Assembly: GCA_902478055.1 (NCBI GenBank)
Contig: CABSJL010000018.1
Location: forward strand, 1 to 29,522
Direction: 5' to 3'
Length of the DNA: 29,522 bases
DNA from: an uncultured Veillonella sp.
Lineage (GTDB): Bacteria > Bacillota > Negativicutes > Veillonellales > Veillonellaceae
Position 1 is the stretch's first letter. Each line of letters begins with the position of its first letter. The notes under the pieces were generated by a model, which saw nothing but the letters and a program-made list of their open reading frames with translations, made no database searches and was not told where the DNA came from. Of the stretch, positions 14,872-25,021 are shown in pieces. The translations under genes and the position numbers were made by a program.

Positions 14872-17800
14872 ATGAATAAGATATTTAAAGTCATTTGGTC
14901 TAAGTCCAAACAGTGCTACGTTGTAGTATCTGAAATGGCAAAAAATAAAACAGGGAAAAAGAAAATTGTAGTAGCGAGTATTTTGGCTGCCTTAGCAATG
15001 CAAGTTGGGGTAGTAGCAGATGTAACTGCAGCAGATAGACCGACTGGAACTATTGAGGGCGGTACTAAAATGTATTCAAACTTAACTAATGGTCTTGCTA
15101 TCGGTAATGAATCCCAGTCCAACAGTAATCAATCTATTGCTATCGGTTACAGAGCAATAGCTAATTCACAATATGCTGATCCAGCTCAACCAGCTGTAGC
15201 TATTGGTGCTGGTGCTCATGCGACTGGCAGAGGTGGTGTATCCTTAGGCCTAATCGCGAATTCTAGTGTTCGTGGTACTGCTATTGGTAGTGCTACTAAT
15301 GCGACTGGTTTTGGTGCTTTCGCGGGTGGTACATATGCACAAGCAACTAATGCTGGCGATGTTGCTATTGGTGGCGCATCATCCGATCAATTTAATAATT
15401 ATGCTGTTGCTTCTGGTGGATATAGCGTAGCTATTGGTACTGCTGCTAAGGCAGATGGGGGTGCAGGTGTAAGTATTGGTTATAAGACAAATGCTAAAAC
15501 ATCTAATTCTCTAGCTGTTGGTTCTGAATCTCAAGCTACTGGTGAAGGTGCGGTAGCAGTAGGTAGAAAGAATACATCTACAGGTGCGTCTTCAACAGTT
15601 TTAGGCATTTTGTCTACCGCTAATGCTACATCAGCTACTGCTGTTGGTATGCAAACTACTGCTACTGGGGAAAATTCCCTTGCAGTAGGTCATAAGTCCG
15701 CTGCATCTGGTAAAAATGGTGTTGCTGTTGGTACTAATGAAACTACGGCTGTGTTAGGCGGTGTTGCAGTTGGTCAAGCTGCTAAGTCTAATAAATTTAA
15801 TAGTGTTGCTATGGGGATGAATGTAACGGCTGATGGTGATAATTCTGTGGCGTTAGGTGGTAGTGCTTCAGCAAATAGTGATGGAACTATTGCCATTGGT
15901 TCTTATGGATCTACTCCAACGAAAGCTACAGGCAATAGAGCTCTTGCAATCGGTTCTGCTACGACAGCTAATGGTCTAGAATCAATTGCCATAGGCAGTC
16001 GCGTTAACTCCACATCTCAATATTCTATTGCTATTGGTACTAGAGCTAATGCAAGTGCTGTTAAATCTGTTGCTATTGGTCCTGATTCTATAGCTACCGT
16101 AGATGGTGGTGTTGCTTTAGGTCGAGATTCAGTTGCTAATGTAATAGGTGGTGTTACTAATAAAGGTTATAATCCTAATACAAACCGTACAGATATTTAT
16201 TCTGGTTTAACTGGCAATGTACTTACTAGTACAACTGGTGCCGTTTCTATTGGTAATGGTACTACTGTAACACGTCAACTTACAGGTCTTGCAGCGGGCA
16301 CAAAAGATACAGATGCAGTTAACGTAGCCCAATTAAAGAGCGTTAACCTTGCGTTCTCTGGTAATGTAAATACTGGCAATGTAAATATTGCAAATAGTAC
16401 ATTAGGCATTAAGGGCGATAATACATATATTACAACAGCTGCCAACGGTCAAAATCTTACAATTTCCGGTAAAACACAAAATATTAATGTCACAAATGGT
16501 CAAGCTTCTGCAAATGCTGCAGGCATGGCTGATTCTAAAAATGTAGCGGATGCTATCAATAAAGCCATTTCTGCCAATTCATATCATTGGAAATTAGCGG
16601 CAGACAGGGATCCTAGTGCTCCTGAAGTAATTAATAAATCAGATACTGTAATCTTTGGTGGGGACAACAATATTACAGTAACTCGTAGTGGCAAAAAAAT
16701 TACTACTTCTTTGAATAAGGCGATTACTGTAGATACTGTGAAAGCTAATAGATCTGTTACGGTTTCTTCTGGTGGCAATCAAATTACTCTAGATGGTACA
16801 AATGGGGCTGTTTCTGGTAGATCTTTTACAGGTCAATCTTTTACAGCTGGCAATAATGTGTTAAGTAATACAACACTACAAATAGGTTCACCTACGGGTC
16901 CTAAAAATGTAACCATTACTGGTGATGGTTTAACTGCAAAAAATGGTACAAGAACTGTTAAGTTTGGTACCGACTCTATTAGTGCAGGGGGACAGCAAAT
17001 TACCAATGTTTCTAGCGGTGGTAATGTAGGTACTAATGCAGCGAACATTACAGATGTAAAGAATGCTGTAGATGCTGTTACATTAAAACTAGATACAAAT
17101 TCTAAAGCTGGTACTGTTAAGCTTAGTGAAAGTCCACTTAAAGTAATCGGTGCTAATGGTATTAGAACTGATTTAGTTGGTACAAATAATGGCACTCTTG
17201 TGGTTGGCCTAGATAGCAATACTGCAAATGCTACGACTAAAGGTATTGGCTTAACTGGTGATACTGGTACTACAGGCTTAAAATATTTAAAAGATGGCGA
17301 TGCAACCTTTAAAGTATATGGCGATAGTAATTTAGTTACTACAAAGGCCGCTACCACAGGTGTTCAAGTAGCTGTTGATCCAGCTAAGGTTAAGGATTTA
17401 GCTGTAGCTGCTGTAACGGTAAGTAAAGCTACACCAGCAGATAATCCTATTACTGTAACACCTACAGCAGGTACTAATTCTAAGGATTATGCTATTGGTA
17501 TCGATACTACGAAGTTAGCTAATCAAACACAGTTAACATACAAAGCTAATGGTGCCAATGCAAATAAAGTATCCCTTGCAAATGGTTTAAACTTTACAGA
17601 TGGTACTTTTACAAAAGCTACGGTAGGTACAAATGGGAATGTAACTATTTCTACTGCTACTGAAACGATTACTAATGATGCTGATGGTAAAGCTAAAGTA
17701 AATAGCCCTACAGATGGTTTAGCGACTGCTAAAAATGTAGCGGACTCTATCAATAAAGCTGTAGATGGTTTGTCTCAAAATCTGACTGTTTCTGATGGTG

Positions 17801-20800
17801 CTACAGATGGTACTGTAAATCTTAAAAATCAAAAGCTTACTGTTTCCGGTACAAATGGTGTAACTACAACGGTAAATGGCCAAACTGTTACAGTAGGTCT
17901 TGATGCAGCTACAAAATCTAAAGTAGATAATGCTTCTACAGCAATAGCTCGTAACATCTCTCTTGGTGCAGATAACGGTACAGCATCTAGTCAATCTTTG
18001 AAAGATGGTGACGTAGCATTCAACGTGAAAGGTGCTACAGGTGATTTCATTTCTACAAAGATGAATGGCGACACTGTTGAAATTTCCACTAAGCGTGCAG
18101 CTATTACTAGCGATGCTAATACAGGGGCAGCATCCGTAGCAGGCGATGATGGCTTAGCAACATCTAAAAATGTAGCTGATGCTATTAATAAAGCAGCTGA
18201 TGCGGCTAAAGCTGGTGCAGCATGGAATTTAACAACAAATTCCGGCACAACAGATAAAACATCTGTACAAGGTGGGGACACAGTAGATCTTATCAATGGC
18301 GACAATATCTTGATTACTCAAGATGGCACAGATAAAAAGAAAATTACTGTAGCTACGAAGAAAGACCTTACCGTAGATTCTATTACTGCTGGCAACACAG
18401 TAATGAATACATCTGGCTTAACAAATGGTACTACTGCAATTACAGGTACTGGTATTACAACAGATAAAGTAACTGTAGGCGGCATCTCTATTGATAAAAC
18501 TGATGGTATCAACGGAGGTAACAAGACAATCACTAATGTTGCTAGTGGTGGTACAACTGATTCCAATGCAGCAAATATTGGTGATGTTAAGCAAGCTGTT
18601 GCTAACTTGTCTCAAAACTTAAATATTACAGATGGTACAAATAACGGTACTATTGATCTTAAAAACCAAAAACTTAATGTAGCTGGTGCTAATGGTGTGA
18701 CAGCGACTGTAAATGGTCAAACTGTTACTGTTGGTTTAGATACAGATACTAAAACTAAAGTAGATAACTCTTCCGTTGCAGTTGCTCGTAATATTTCTCT
18801 TGGTGCAGATAGTGGTACAGCATCTACTCAATCCTTAAAAGATGGTGATGTAGCATTCAATGTGAAAGGTGCCACTGGTGATTTCATTTCTACGAAGATG
18901 AATGGCGACACTGTAGAAGTTTCTACAAAACGTTCTACTATCAACAGTGATGCTGCAGGTACTGCTTCTGTTACAGGTGATGATGGCTTAGCAACTGCTA
19001 AGAACGTGGCCGATGCTATTAACAAAGCGGCTAGCCAAGCTAAAGATGGTGCAGCATGGAAACTATCTGCTAATGGTGATACACCGACTACTGTAGCCGG
19101 CGGAGATACTGTAGACTTTACTGGTGATAACAATATTACAGTTACACAAACTGGCAAAAATATCGCTACCACATTAAATAAAGATCTTAAGAAATTAAAC
19201 TCTATTTCTCTTGAAAATGGTGTGGGTGAGACAATCAAGTTTGATGCAATTAATGCTAGCGGTAAGTTTGGTGATCCAGCTGTAGGTAATTATACACAAA
19301 TTGACCGTGATGGTATTAGAATCAATAATGGTATTGATGTAAATCAACCGAATACAGCAAATACTTATTTAGACGTTGGTACTTTATCTTTACAAGCCGG
19401 ACCTAATAGCAGCTCTCTTGATTCTAAAAATCTCATGTTTAATGATGAAGATGGGAATTTTGCTCAAGGTAGTGCTCAAGGCATGGCATTCCAAAGTGCA
19501 GCGGGTAAAACAATCCAATTTACCCTTGATGAAATCAACGCTGGTGGCAACAAAATTAAAGAGGTTGCAGAAGGTACAGATGATACTGATGCGGTAAATG
19601 TAAAACAGTTGAAAGATACTGTAGCAAGCCAAACGTTAACATATCGCGCTAATAGCGCAGCTGATACAGATGCTAAGTCCGTTAAATTATCTAAAGGCTT
19701 AGACTTTGTAGATGGTACAATGACAAAAGCTACTGTAGATAATGATGGTAAGGTAACATTTGATATTAATGATGATACTAAGACCAAGATCAATGATGCT
19801 GCAGCGGCTGTGAGCCGTAAAGTGTCCCTTGGTGCAGATAGTGGCACAACCTCTAGCCAATCTTTAAAAGATGGTGATGTAGCATTCAATGTAAAAGGTG
19901 CTACTGGTGATTTCATTTCTACGAAGATGAATGGTGATACTGTAGAGGTGTCTACAAAACGTGCTACTATCGATAGCAATGCCACTACAGGTGCAGCATC
20001 TGTAACTGGTGATGATGGCTTAGCAACAGCTAAAAATGTAGCAGATGCTATTAATAAGGCTGCTAAAGCAAGCACTGATGCTATTAACTTGAAATTTGCT
20101 GGCGATACTAATACATCTGCCGGTGTAGTAAATCTTAAAGATGATACATTGGGCATCAAAGGTGACGGTAAATACGTAACAACTGATGCAGATGGTAAAA
20201 ACTTAACTGTAAAAGTATCCGAAGCAGAGGTTAAGAAATCTGCTGTAAGTGCAGTTACAGTAAGTACTGATACAACTGATGCGGATAATCCGTTGACTGT
20301 TACAGGTACTCCAAGTGCAGATGGTACAACTAAGGATTACAAGGTAACTATTGACGGTACTAAAGTTGCTACGAAGACTAAATTGTCTTATAAAGCAAAT
20401 GATGGTACAGCTAAACGAGTATCCTTGGCTGATGGCTTGAACTTTAAAGATGGCACGTTAACAAATGCTACTATCGATAATGCAGGCGTTGTTAAATATG
20501 ATGTAAAAACAGCGGCTATTACAGCTGGTACAGATGGCACTATTACAGGCCCTGCTACCGATGGTGTGGCAACAGCTAAGAATGTAGCAGATGCTATTAA
20601 TGCAGCTAAAAAAGCATCTAAAACAGAAATCACTGCTAATGATGATGAAGCAGCTAACGCAACAACTGGTAATATAAAATTAACATCTACAACTGCTGCA
20701 GATGGTCATACAGTATATAATGTAAAACTTAATGATAGATTGACATTTGGTACTGGTGCTAATGCTATTGTTATTGATGGTACAGCTGGTAAAGCTACTA

Positions 20801-23004
20801 TTGGTAGTGCAGCTATTGATGGTGTAAATAATACAATTACAACAGGTGGTAATAAGGCCGTAACGTTAGATGGTACTACTGGTACTATTACAGGTAAAGC
20901 TGCTAATATTGGTGGCGTTACAGTAGATGGTACCAATAACCATGTAACAGGACTCGCTAATACGACTTGGGATGGTAATGCTGTATCTGGCCGTGCTGCT
21001 ACAGAGGATCAATTGAAAGCAGTAGCTGATGCTGCGGCTAACCAAACATGGGAAATTACAGCTGACAAGGATGCTACTACATCTGGTAAACAAACTGGTA
21101 CTAAGACAGATGCCAAAGTAGGTAAAGACGCAAAGGTTACAATGATTGCTGGTGAAAACATCACAATCAACCAAAATGAGCGTGATTTCACATACTCCTT
21201 GAATAAAGATCTTGTGAATATGAACTCTGCAAGCTTCAATGGTACTGGTAATAACACAACTGTTATCAATGGTGACTCCATTACACAAACTGCTGGTACG
21301 CAAACGAATACATCTACTGCAGCTGGTAATACAGTAACAGATGGTGCTAAGTCTACTGCAACAACAGCTGATGGTACTAAGATTACTGATGGTACAAAAA
21401 CAAACACTTCCACAGCGGATAGCACAGTTATCGATGATGGCAATGGTAATAAAACAGCTCTTACTAAAGATGGTGTAACAATTACTGCAGCTGGTAAGGA
21501 TCCTGTATCCTTAACTAAAGATGGCCTCGATAATGGGGGTAATAAAATTTCTAAGATTGCAGATGGTACAGATGACACAGATGCTGTCAATGTACGTCAA
21601 TTAGAGGCTAAGTCTAAGGCGTCTAAAACAGAATTGACTGCTAATGGTGGTGAAAGTGCTGGTAGTACTACAGGCAATATTGTATTGACTAAGACTACTG
21701 CCGCTGATGGACATATCATTTATGACAACAAATTAAATGATACCGTTACATTGGGTACAGATCCAACTAAGGCAGTAACTGTAGATGGTACAACTGGTAC
21801 GATTAAAGCTGGTGATGGTGCTAATGCAGTTGCTATCGATGGCAAAAATGGTTCTGTAAAAGCTGGCGATAAGATTGCTCTTGATGGTAAGGATGGCAAG
21901 GCTACAATTGGTACTGTAGGTATCGATGGTAAAGATGGCATCATTACTACCGGTGGTAATAATCCTGTCGCTGTAAATGGCAAAGATGGTGTTGTTACAG
22001 GTTTGACTAATAAAACTTGGAATCCAAATAACATTACATCTGGCCGTGCAGCTACTGAAGATCAAGTAAAATCTGCCGTTGAAAATGCAGGCTGGAATGC
22101 AACTGTTGGAACAGAAGGCTCTGGTGTTAATAGCACACCAACAGCAACTGCTGAAAAAGTAAAAACTGATGAAACAGTTACTTTCAAAGCAGGCAATAAT
22201 TTGATGGTTAGCCAAGCAGGTAAAACGATTAGTTATGCAGTGAATCCAGAACTCAAAGATATGAAGTCTGCTACATTTAAAGATGCAGCCGGTAATACGA
22301 CTGTAACAGATGGTAATGGCATAACAATTACACCTGGTAGTGCAAATCCTAATAATCCTAATGCAGGTCCTATTTCCTTGACTAAGGATGGCCTCAATAA
22401 TGGTAATAACCAACTTAAAGGCATTGCACCTGGTACAGATGATACTGATGCAGTAAATGTGAGTCAGTTGAAAGCATCTAATGCAAGAATTGGCGATGCT
22501 ATTGGTCAAGTAGCAGGCGAGGTACAACGCGTAGGTGCTCATGCAGCAGCAATGGCAGCGTTGAAACCAATCCAATACGATCCATTGGAACCAACTCAAG
22601 TGATGGCTGGCGTAGGTAATTATCGTGGTGAAACAGCAGCGGCCTTAGGTCTTGCACACTATACAAACGAAGATACAATGTTCAATGTTGGCGTATCTCT
22701 CGGTGCAAACCGTAACATGGTAAATGCTGGGGTAACTCATAAATTTGGCTCTAGCCCAGAAAAGAAAAATATTCCTGATCGTTACAAAGCAGGCCCTATT
22801 AGCTCTGTGTATGTAATGCAAGATGAAGTATCTAGTCTCAAGAAAGAAAATAGCGAACAAAAGACTGTTATCGCAGATCAAGCAGCTCGTCTCAATACGT
22901 TGGAAGCTGAAAATGAACGTCAACGTCAAGAATTAGCTGAAACTAAACAAGGTTTAGAAGACTTGCGTGCAGCAGTTAGTCAATTGTTAGCATCTAAAGG
23001 TTAA
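14872..23004 (+). CDS. Trimeric autotransporter adhesin (YadA-like), 2710 residues
   Basis: A second, larger type Vc adhesin in tandem with the first. The same extended signal peptide region opens it (MNKIFKVIWSKS...CYVVVSE), probably cut after a TAA-type site near residue 54. Residues about 60-450 are YadA head repeats (AIGxxA, AVGxxS). After a neck (DTDAVNVAQLKSVNLAFSGN, close to the first adhesin) the stalk is a mosaic: FISTKMNGDTVE modules in three copies, Trp-ring-like segments (GAAWNLTTNSGTTD, AAWKLSANGDT, AGWNATVGTEG), an island around 19200-19560 (LDVGTLSLQAGPNSSS) without a copy elsewhere in the window, and Thr/Asp/Gly-rich short repeats at about 21290-21480. The anchor (HAAAMAALKPIQYDP to GVTHKF, ending near residue 2625) matches the first. 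An 85-residue tail with a long coiled coil follows the barrel. AGAAGGA precedes the ATG. Confidence 0.95.
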   Translation: MNKIFKVIWSKSKQCYVVVSEMAKNKTGKKKIVVASILAALAMQVGVVADVTAADRPTGTIEGGTKMYSNLTNGLAIGNESQSNSNQSIAIGYRAIANSQYADPAQPAVAIGAGAHATGRGGVSLGLIANSSVRGTAIGSATNATGFGAFAGGTYAQATNAGDVAIGGASSDQFNNYAVASGGYSVAIGTAAKADGGAGVSIGYKTNAKTSNSLAVGSESQATGEGAVAVGRKNTSTGASSTVLGILSTANATSATAVGMQTTATGENSLAVGHKSAASGKNGVAVGTNETTAVLGGVAVGQAAKSNKFNSVAMGMNVTADGDNSVALGGSASANSDGTIAIGSYGSTPTKATGNRALAIGSATTANGLESIAIGSRVNSTSQYSIAIGTRANASAVKSVAIGPDSIATVDGGVALGRDSVANVIGGVTNKGYNPNTNRTDIYSGLTGNVLTSTTGAVSIGNGTTVTRQLTGLAAGTKDTDAVNVAQLKSVNLAFSGNVNTGNVNIANSTLGIKGDNTYITTAANGQNLTISGKTQNINVTNGQASANAAGMADSKNVADAINKAISANSYHWKLAADRDPSAPEVINKSDTVIFGGDNNITVTRSGKKITTSLNKAITVDTVKANRSVTVSSGGNQITLDGTNGAVSGRSFTGQSFTAGNNVLSNTTLQIGSPTGPKNVTITGDGLTAKNGTRTVKFGTDSISAGGQQITNVSSGGNVGTNAANITDVKNAVDAVTLKLDTNSKAGTVKLSESPLKVIGANGIRTDLVGTNNGTLVVGLDSNTANATTKGIGLTGDTGTTGLKYLKDGDATFKVYGDSNLVTTKAATTGVQVAVDPAKVKDLAVAAVTVSKATPADNPITVTPTAGTNSKDYAIGIDTTKLANQTQLTYKANGANANKVSLANGLNFTDGTFTKATVGTNGNVTISTATETITNDADGKAKVNSPTDGLATAKNVADSINKAVDGLSQNLTVSDGATDGTVNLKNQKLTVSGTNGVTTTVNGQTVTVGLDAATKSKVDNASTAIARNISLGADNGTASSQSLKDGDVAFNVKGATGDFISTKMNGDTVEISTKRAAITSDANTGAASVAGDDGLATSKNVADAINKAADAAKAGAAWNLTTNSGTTDKTSVQGGDTVDLINGDNILITQDGTDKKKITVATKKDLTVDSITAGNTVMNTSGLTNGTTAITGTGITTDKVTVGGISIDKTDGINGGNKTITNVASGGTTDSNAANIGDVKQAVANLSQNLNITDGTNNGTIDLKNQKLNVAGANGVTATVNGQTVTVGLDTDTKTKVDNSSVAVARNISLGADSGTASTQSLKDGDVAFNVKGATGDFISTKMNGDTVEVSTKRSTINSDAAGTASVTGDDGLATAKNVADAINKAASQAKDGAAWKLSANGDTPTTVAGGDTVDFTGDNNITVTQTGKNIATTLNKDLKKLNSISLENGVGETIKFDAINASGKFGDPAVGNYTQIDRDGIRINNGIDVNQPNTANTYLDVGTLSLQAGPNSSSLDSKNLMFNDEDGNFAQGSAQGMAFQSAAGKTIQFTLDEINAGGNKIKEVAEGTDDTDAVNVKQLKDTVASQTLTYRANSAADTDAKSVKLSKGLDFVDGTMTKATVDNDGKVTFDINDDTKTKINDAAAAVSRKVSLGADSGTTSSQSLKDGDVAFNVKGATGDFISTKMNGDTVEVSTKRATIDSNATTGAASVTGDDGLATAKNVADAINKAAKASTDAINLKFAGDTNTSAGVVNLKDDTLGIKGDGKYVTTDADGKNLTVKVSEAEVKKSAVSAVTVSTDTTDADNPLTVTGTPSADGTTKDYKVTIDGTKVATKTKLSYKANDGTAKRVSLADGLNFKDGTLTNATIDNAGVVKYDVKTAAITAGTDGTITGPATDGVATAKNVADAINAAKKASKTEITANDDEAANATTGNIKLTSTTAADGHTVYNVKLNDRLTFGTGANAIVIDGTAGKATIGSAAIDGVNNTITTGGNKAVTLDGTTGTITGKAANIGGVTVDGTNNHVTGLANTTWDGNAVSGRAATEDQLKAVADAAANQTWEITADKDATTSGKQTGTKTDAKVGKDAKVTMIAGENITINQNERDFTYSLNKDLVNMNSASFNGTGNNTTVINGDSITQTAGTQTNTSTAAGNTVTDGAKSTATTADGTKITDGTKTNTSTADSTVIDDGNGNKTALTKDGVTITAAGKDPVSLTKDGLDNGGNKISKIADGTDDTDAVNVRQLEAKSKASKTELTANGGESAGSTTGNIVLTKTTAADGHIIYDNKLNDTVTLGTDPTKAVTVDGTTGTIKAGDGANAVAIDGKNGSVKAGDKIALDGKDGKATIGTVGIDGKDGIITTGGNNPVAVNGKDGVVTGLTNKTWNPNNITSGRAATEDQVKSAVENAGWNATVGTEGSGVNSTPTATAEKVKTDETVTFKAGNNLMVSQAGKTISYAVNPELKDMKSATFKDAAGNTTVTDGNGITITPGSANPNNPNAGPISLTKDGLNNGNNQLKGIAPGTDDTDAVNVSQLKASNARIGDAIGQVAGEVQRVGAHAAAMAALKPIQYDPLEPTQVMAGVGNYRGETAAALGLAHYTNEDTMFNVGVSLGANRNMVNAGVTHKFGSSPEKKNIPDRYKAGPISSVYVMQDEVSSLKKENSEQKTVIADQAARLNTLEAENERQRQELAETKQGLEDLRAAVSQLLASKG
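17761..20061 (+). repeat. Duplicated and triplicated stalk modules in the second adhesin
   Basis: A unit of about 435 nt (LSQNL..DGT..LKNQKL through FISTKMNGDTVE to NVADAINKA) occurs at 17761-18195 and 18598-19029. Its second half (SLGAD-GT to ADAINKA, about 79 codons) occurs a third time at 19825-20061, preceded there by different sequence. DNA similarity between copies is high, pointing to recent in-frame duplication or conversion. Confidence 0.85.
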
Positions 23005-23058
23005 TAATTGATAGTTCATATCAAAATATTTGGCTAGTATAAAGTCTACATAAAAATA

Positions 23059-23125
23059 AAAGAACCTCTTATATACTGATATACCTAGTAGGGTATACTC
23101 GGATACTATAAGAGGTTCTTTTTGC
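23059..23125 (+). terminator. Terminator of the second adhesin gene, long double hairpin
   Basis: AAAGAACCTCTTATA (23059-23073) pairs perfectly with TATAAGAGGTTCTTT (23107-23121), followed by further T. The enclosed 33 nt contain a second small stem (TATACC with GGTATA), so the structure is longer than a usual terminator. Confidence 0.85.
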
Positions 23126-23165
23126 GATTTTGATATAGATTATTAAATATAATCATAATATATGA

Positions 23166-23195
23166 ATGACTTTTCATATATTGTTGTGATATAAT
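23166..23195 (+). promoter_or_regulatory. Predicted promoter of the MATE exporter gene
   Basis: ATGACT (23166-23171), 18-nt spacer, TATAAT (23190-23195), with the start codon about 65 nt downstream. Confidence 0.5.
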
Positions 23196-23260
23196 ACAGA
23201 AGATATTAGGAGTTAGATGTTAGCTCTACCTTGTACGATCTTGCATGAATAGGAGATACT

Positions 23261-24670
23261 ATGTTAGACCGCATACAACGATGGCTTTCCATAGATTCTA
23301 TGTTGCCTGCTGCAGAACGATTAGGCCCTGTGGGGACTACAAAGCAGCTATACGGTAATTACTTGAAAATAGCTTGGCCAGCTACATTACAAGGCTTAAT
23401 GTTACAATTTATGACAGCCATCGACTTAGCAATGGTTGGTGCTCTTGGGGCATCTGCTCTTGCTTCGGTAGGGATTATGGGACAGCCGGAGATGGTGATG
23501 CTCATATTCTGTCGTGCCCTGTCGATTGCGGTAACGGCTATTATAGCTCGCCGTCACGGTGAAGGTGAAGTAGATGGCATGAATGCCGTACTTAAACAGT
23601 CCATTCTATTGAATTTTCTAATTTACGTACCTCTATTAGCGATATGTCTCTTTAATTTAGAACATATCTTACGCTTTACCGGCGCTGAAGATGGCTATAT
23701 TGAAACGGCTGTGTGGTATGGACGTTTTATTGTCATTAGTCTTATATTCCAATCCTTTAGTCAAATTGTAGGGGCTGCGCTCATTGGGTATGGCAATACA
23801 AAGGTTATTTTTAAGTCCAATGTAGTAGGGAATATACTGAATACTATAATGAACTTCTTCTTGATTTATGGTATTGGTTTTTTCCCTGAGCTCGGTGTTA
23901 TGGGCGCTGGCGTTTCTACAATGATCAGTAGTGCAGTCATTGCACTATTATTACTACGTACGATTTCACAACATACGACTACGGGATTAACCTTGAGGCA
24001 TCCTTCAAAATGGAAGTTTGAACGAACGGTATTACATACCATGTTCCACGTTGGTGGTAGTTCACTAGGGGAGCAGTTCTTTGAACGTTTTGGTATGTAT
24101 ACGTACACCATGATTGTTGCCTCCTTAGGTGCCGTACCTTTAGCAGCACATTATGTATGTATGAATTTGATGGATATATTCTATTACTTTGCAATGGGGC
24201 TCGGCTTTGCCGGTGCATCTCATACGGGGCAGAGTCTTGGTCATAAACGGCCAGATATTGCGAAGGCCTATGGTAGAATTGGTGCTCGCATTGGTTTAGT
24301 AGTAGGTCTTGTAAGTGCTCTCATATTTATTGGCCCTGGCGATTTATTAGTACAGTTGTATACTCGTGAAAGTGAAGTCGTTACTTTAGCAGGTGCTTTA
24401 ATGGGGATTATGGCTATTGCCGCATTCCCTCAAGCATTACAGCAAGTATATTCAGGTGTTCTAAAAGGGGCAGGGGATACATATTACATTATGAAATATT
24501 CCCTTGTTAGTGTTGCTATTATTCGGCCTATCATTACATACCTATTGTGTATTACATTAGGTTTAGGGCTTTTAGGCGCATGGTTATCCTTGTGCTTTGA
24601 CCAGTCCTTACGATTATGTTGCTCTTATATTCGATTTATTCGTGGTGCATGGCAGCATAAGATAGTTTAA
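23261..24670 (+). CDS. MATE-family multidrug/organic cation exporter
   Basis: A 469-residue inner-membrane antiporter with about 12 predicted hydrophobic helices, the length and organisation of MATE transporters (NorM/DinF superfamily), which expel drugs or metabolites in exchange for Na+ or H+. Visible family features are the first-helix region KIAWPATLQGLMLQFMTAID followed by LAMVGALGASALASVG, the repeated half-molecule layout with a second start around HVGGSSLGEQFFERFG, and a late segment AIAAFPQALQQVYSGVLKGAGDT typical of MATE helix 10-11. AGGAGA precedes the ATG. It stands alone between a terminator and a separate promoter. The substrate cannot be read from sequence. Confidence 0.93.
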   Translation: MLDRIQRWLSIDSMLPAAERLGPVGTTKQLYGNYLKIAWPATLQGLMLQFMTAIDLAMVGALGASALASVGIMGQPEMVMLIFCRALSIAVTAIIARRHGEGEVDGMNAVLKQSILLNFLIYVPLLAICLFNLEHILRFTGAEDGYIETAVWYGRFIVISLIFQSFSQIVGAALIGYGNTKVIFKSNVVGNILNTIMNFFLIYGIGFFPELGVMGAGVSTMISSAVIALLLLRTISQHTTTGLTLRHPSKWKFERTVLHTMFHVGGSSLGEQFFERFGMYTYTMIVASLGAVPLAAHYVCMNLMDIFYYFAMGLGFAGASHTGQSLGHKRPDIAKAYGRIGARIGLVVGLVSALIFIGPGDLLVQLYTRESEVVTLAGALMGIMAIAAFPQALQQVYSGVLKGAGDTYYIMKYSLVSVAIIRPIITYLLCITLGLGLLGAWLSLCFDQSLRLCCSYIRFIRGAWQHKIV

Positions 24671-24680
24671 TCTTACATGG

Positions 24681-24713
24681 AAATGATAGGAATATTAACT
24701 TTGACTATCATTT
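24681..24713 (+). terminator. Weak hairpin after the MATE gene
   Basis: AAATGATAG (24681-24689) pairs with CTATCATTT (24705-24713). The T run (ATTTTTT) comes only about 8 nt later, so this may be an inefficient terminator. It is the only candidate within 200 nt of the stop. Confidence 0.45.
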
Positions 24714-24858
24714 AAATAGTATTTTTTCATATAAAACCTAATGTTTATAATATTCGATATAGAGCTTTAAAGTAGATGATAACTACAACGTTCCGCTACT
24801 TATCACTTTCTATATTGAAAAAATTAAAATAATTTATGAAAGGTTTATGAAAAAGTTC

Positions 24859-24887
24859 TTGCATATTCAATTTGTTTGATGTACAAT
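24859..24887 (+). promoter_or_regulatory. Predicted promoter of an intergenic RNA
   Basis: TTGCAT (24859-24864), 17-nt spacer, TACAAT (24882-24887). No protein gene follows on this strand before the strong terminator at 24984-25020, so the product would be a short RNA. Confidence 0.5.
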
Positions 24888-24893
24888 ACGAAA

Positions 24894-25021
24894 TGTGGAA
24901 AAAATGACACATTGGGAAATGTGTTATCGGACCAGAAATCTATGATTTCATGTATATATGTAAGGGATATATATAAGAAACAAACAAAAACCGCCTTAGT
25001 TCAGCTAAGGCGGTTTTTGTT
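24894..25021 (+). ncRNA. Candidate small RNA of about 130 nt
   Basis: Bounded by the promoter at 24859-24887 and a strong terminator. Predicted stems in order: ACACATT/AATGTGT, GAAATC/GATTTC and the terminator. The only frame inside is 13 codons (MTHWEMCYRTRNL), without a convincing ribosome-binding site. Its 3' end is convergent with the amidotransferase gene, whose stop lies at the terminator edge. No known RNA family was recognised; conservation is untested. Confidence 0.4.
24984..25020. terminator. Bidirectional rho-independent terminator
   Basis: Perfect 16-bp stem ACAAAAACCGCCTTAG / CTAAGGCGGTTTTTGT with a TTCAG loop. With A5 on one side and T5 on the other it can stop transcription both from the left (candidate small RNA) and from the right (amidotransferase gene, stop at 25022). 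Confidence 0.9.

Noticed and set aside
24904..24945. 13-codon frame MTHWEMCYRTRNL inside the candidate small RNA
   Set aside because: No convincing ribosome-binding site; overlaps predicted stems.
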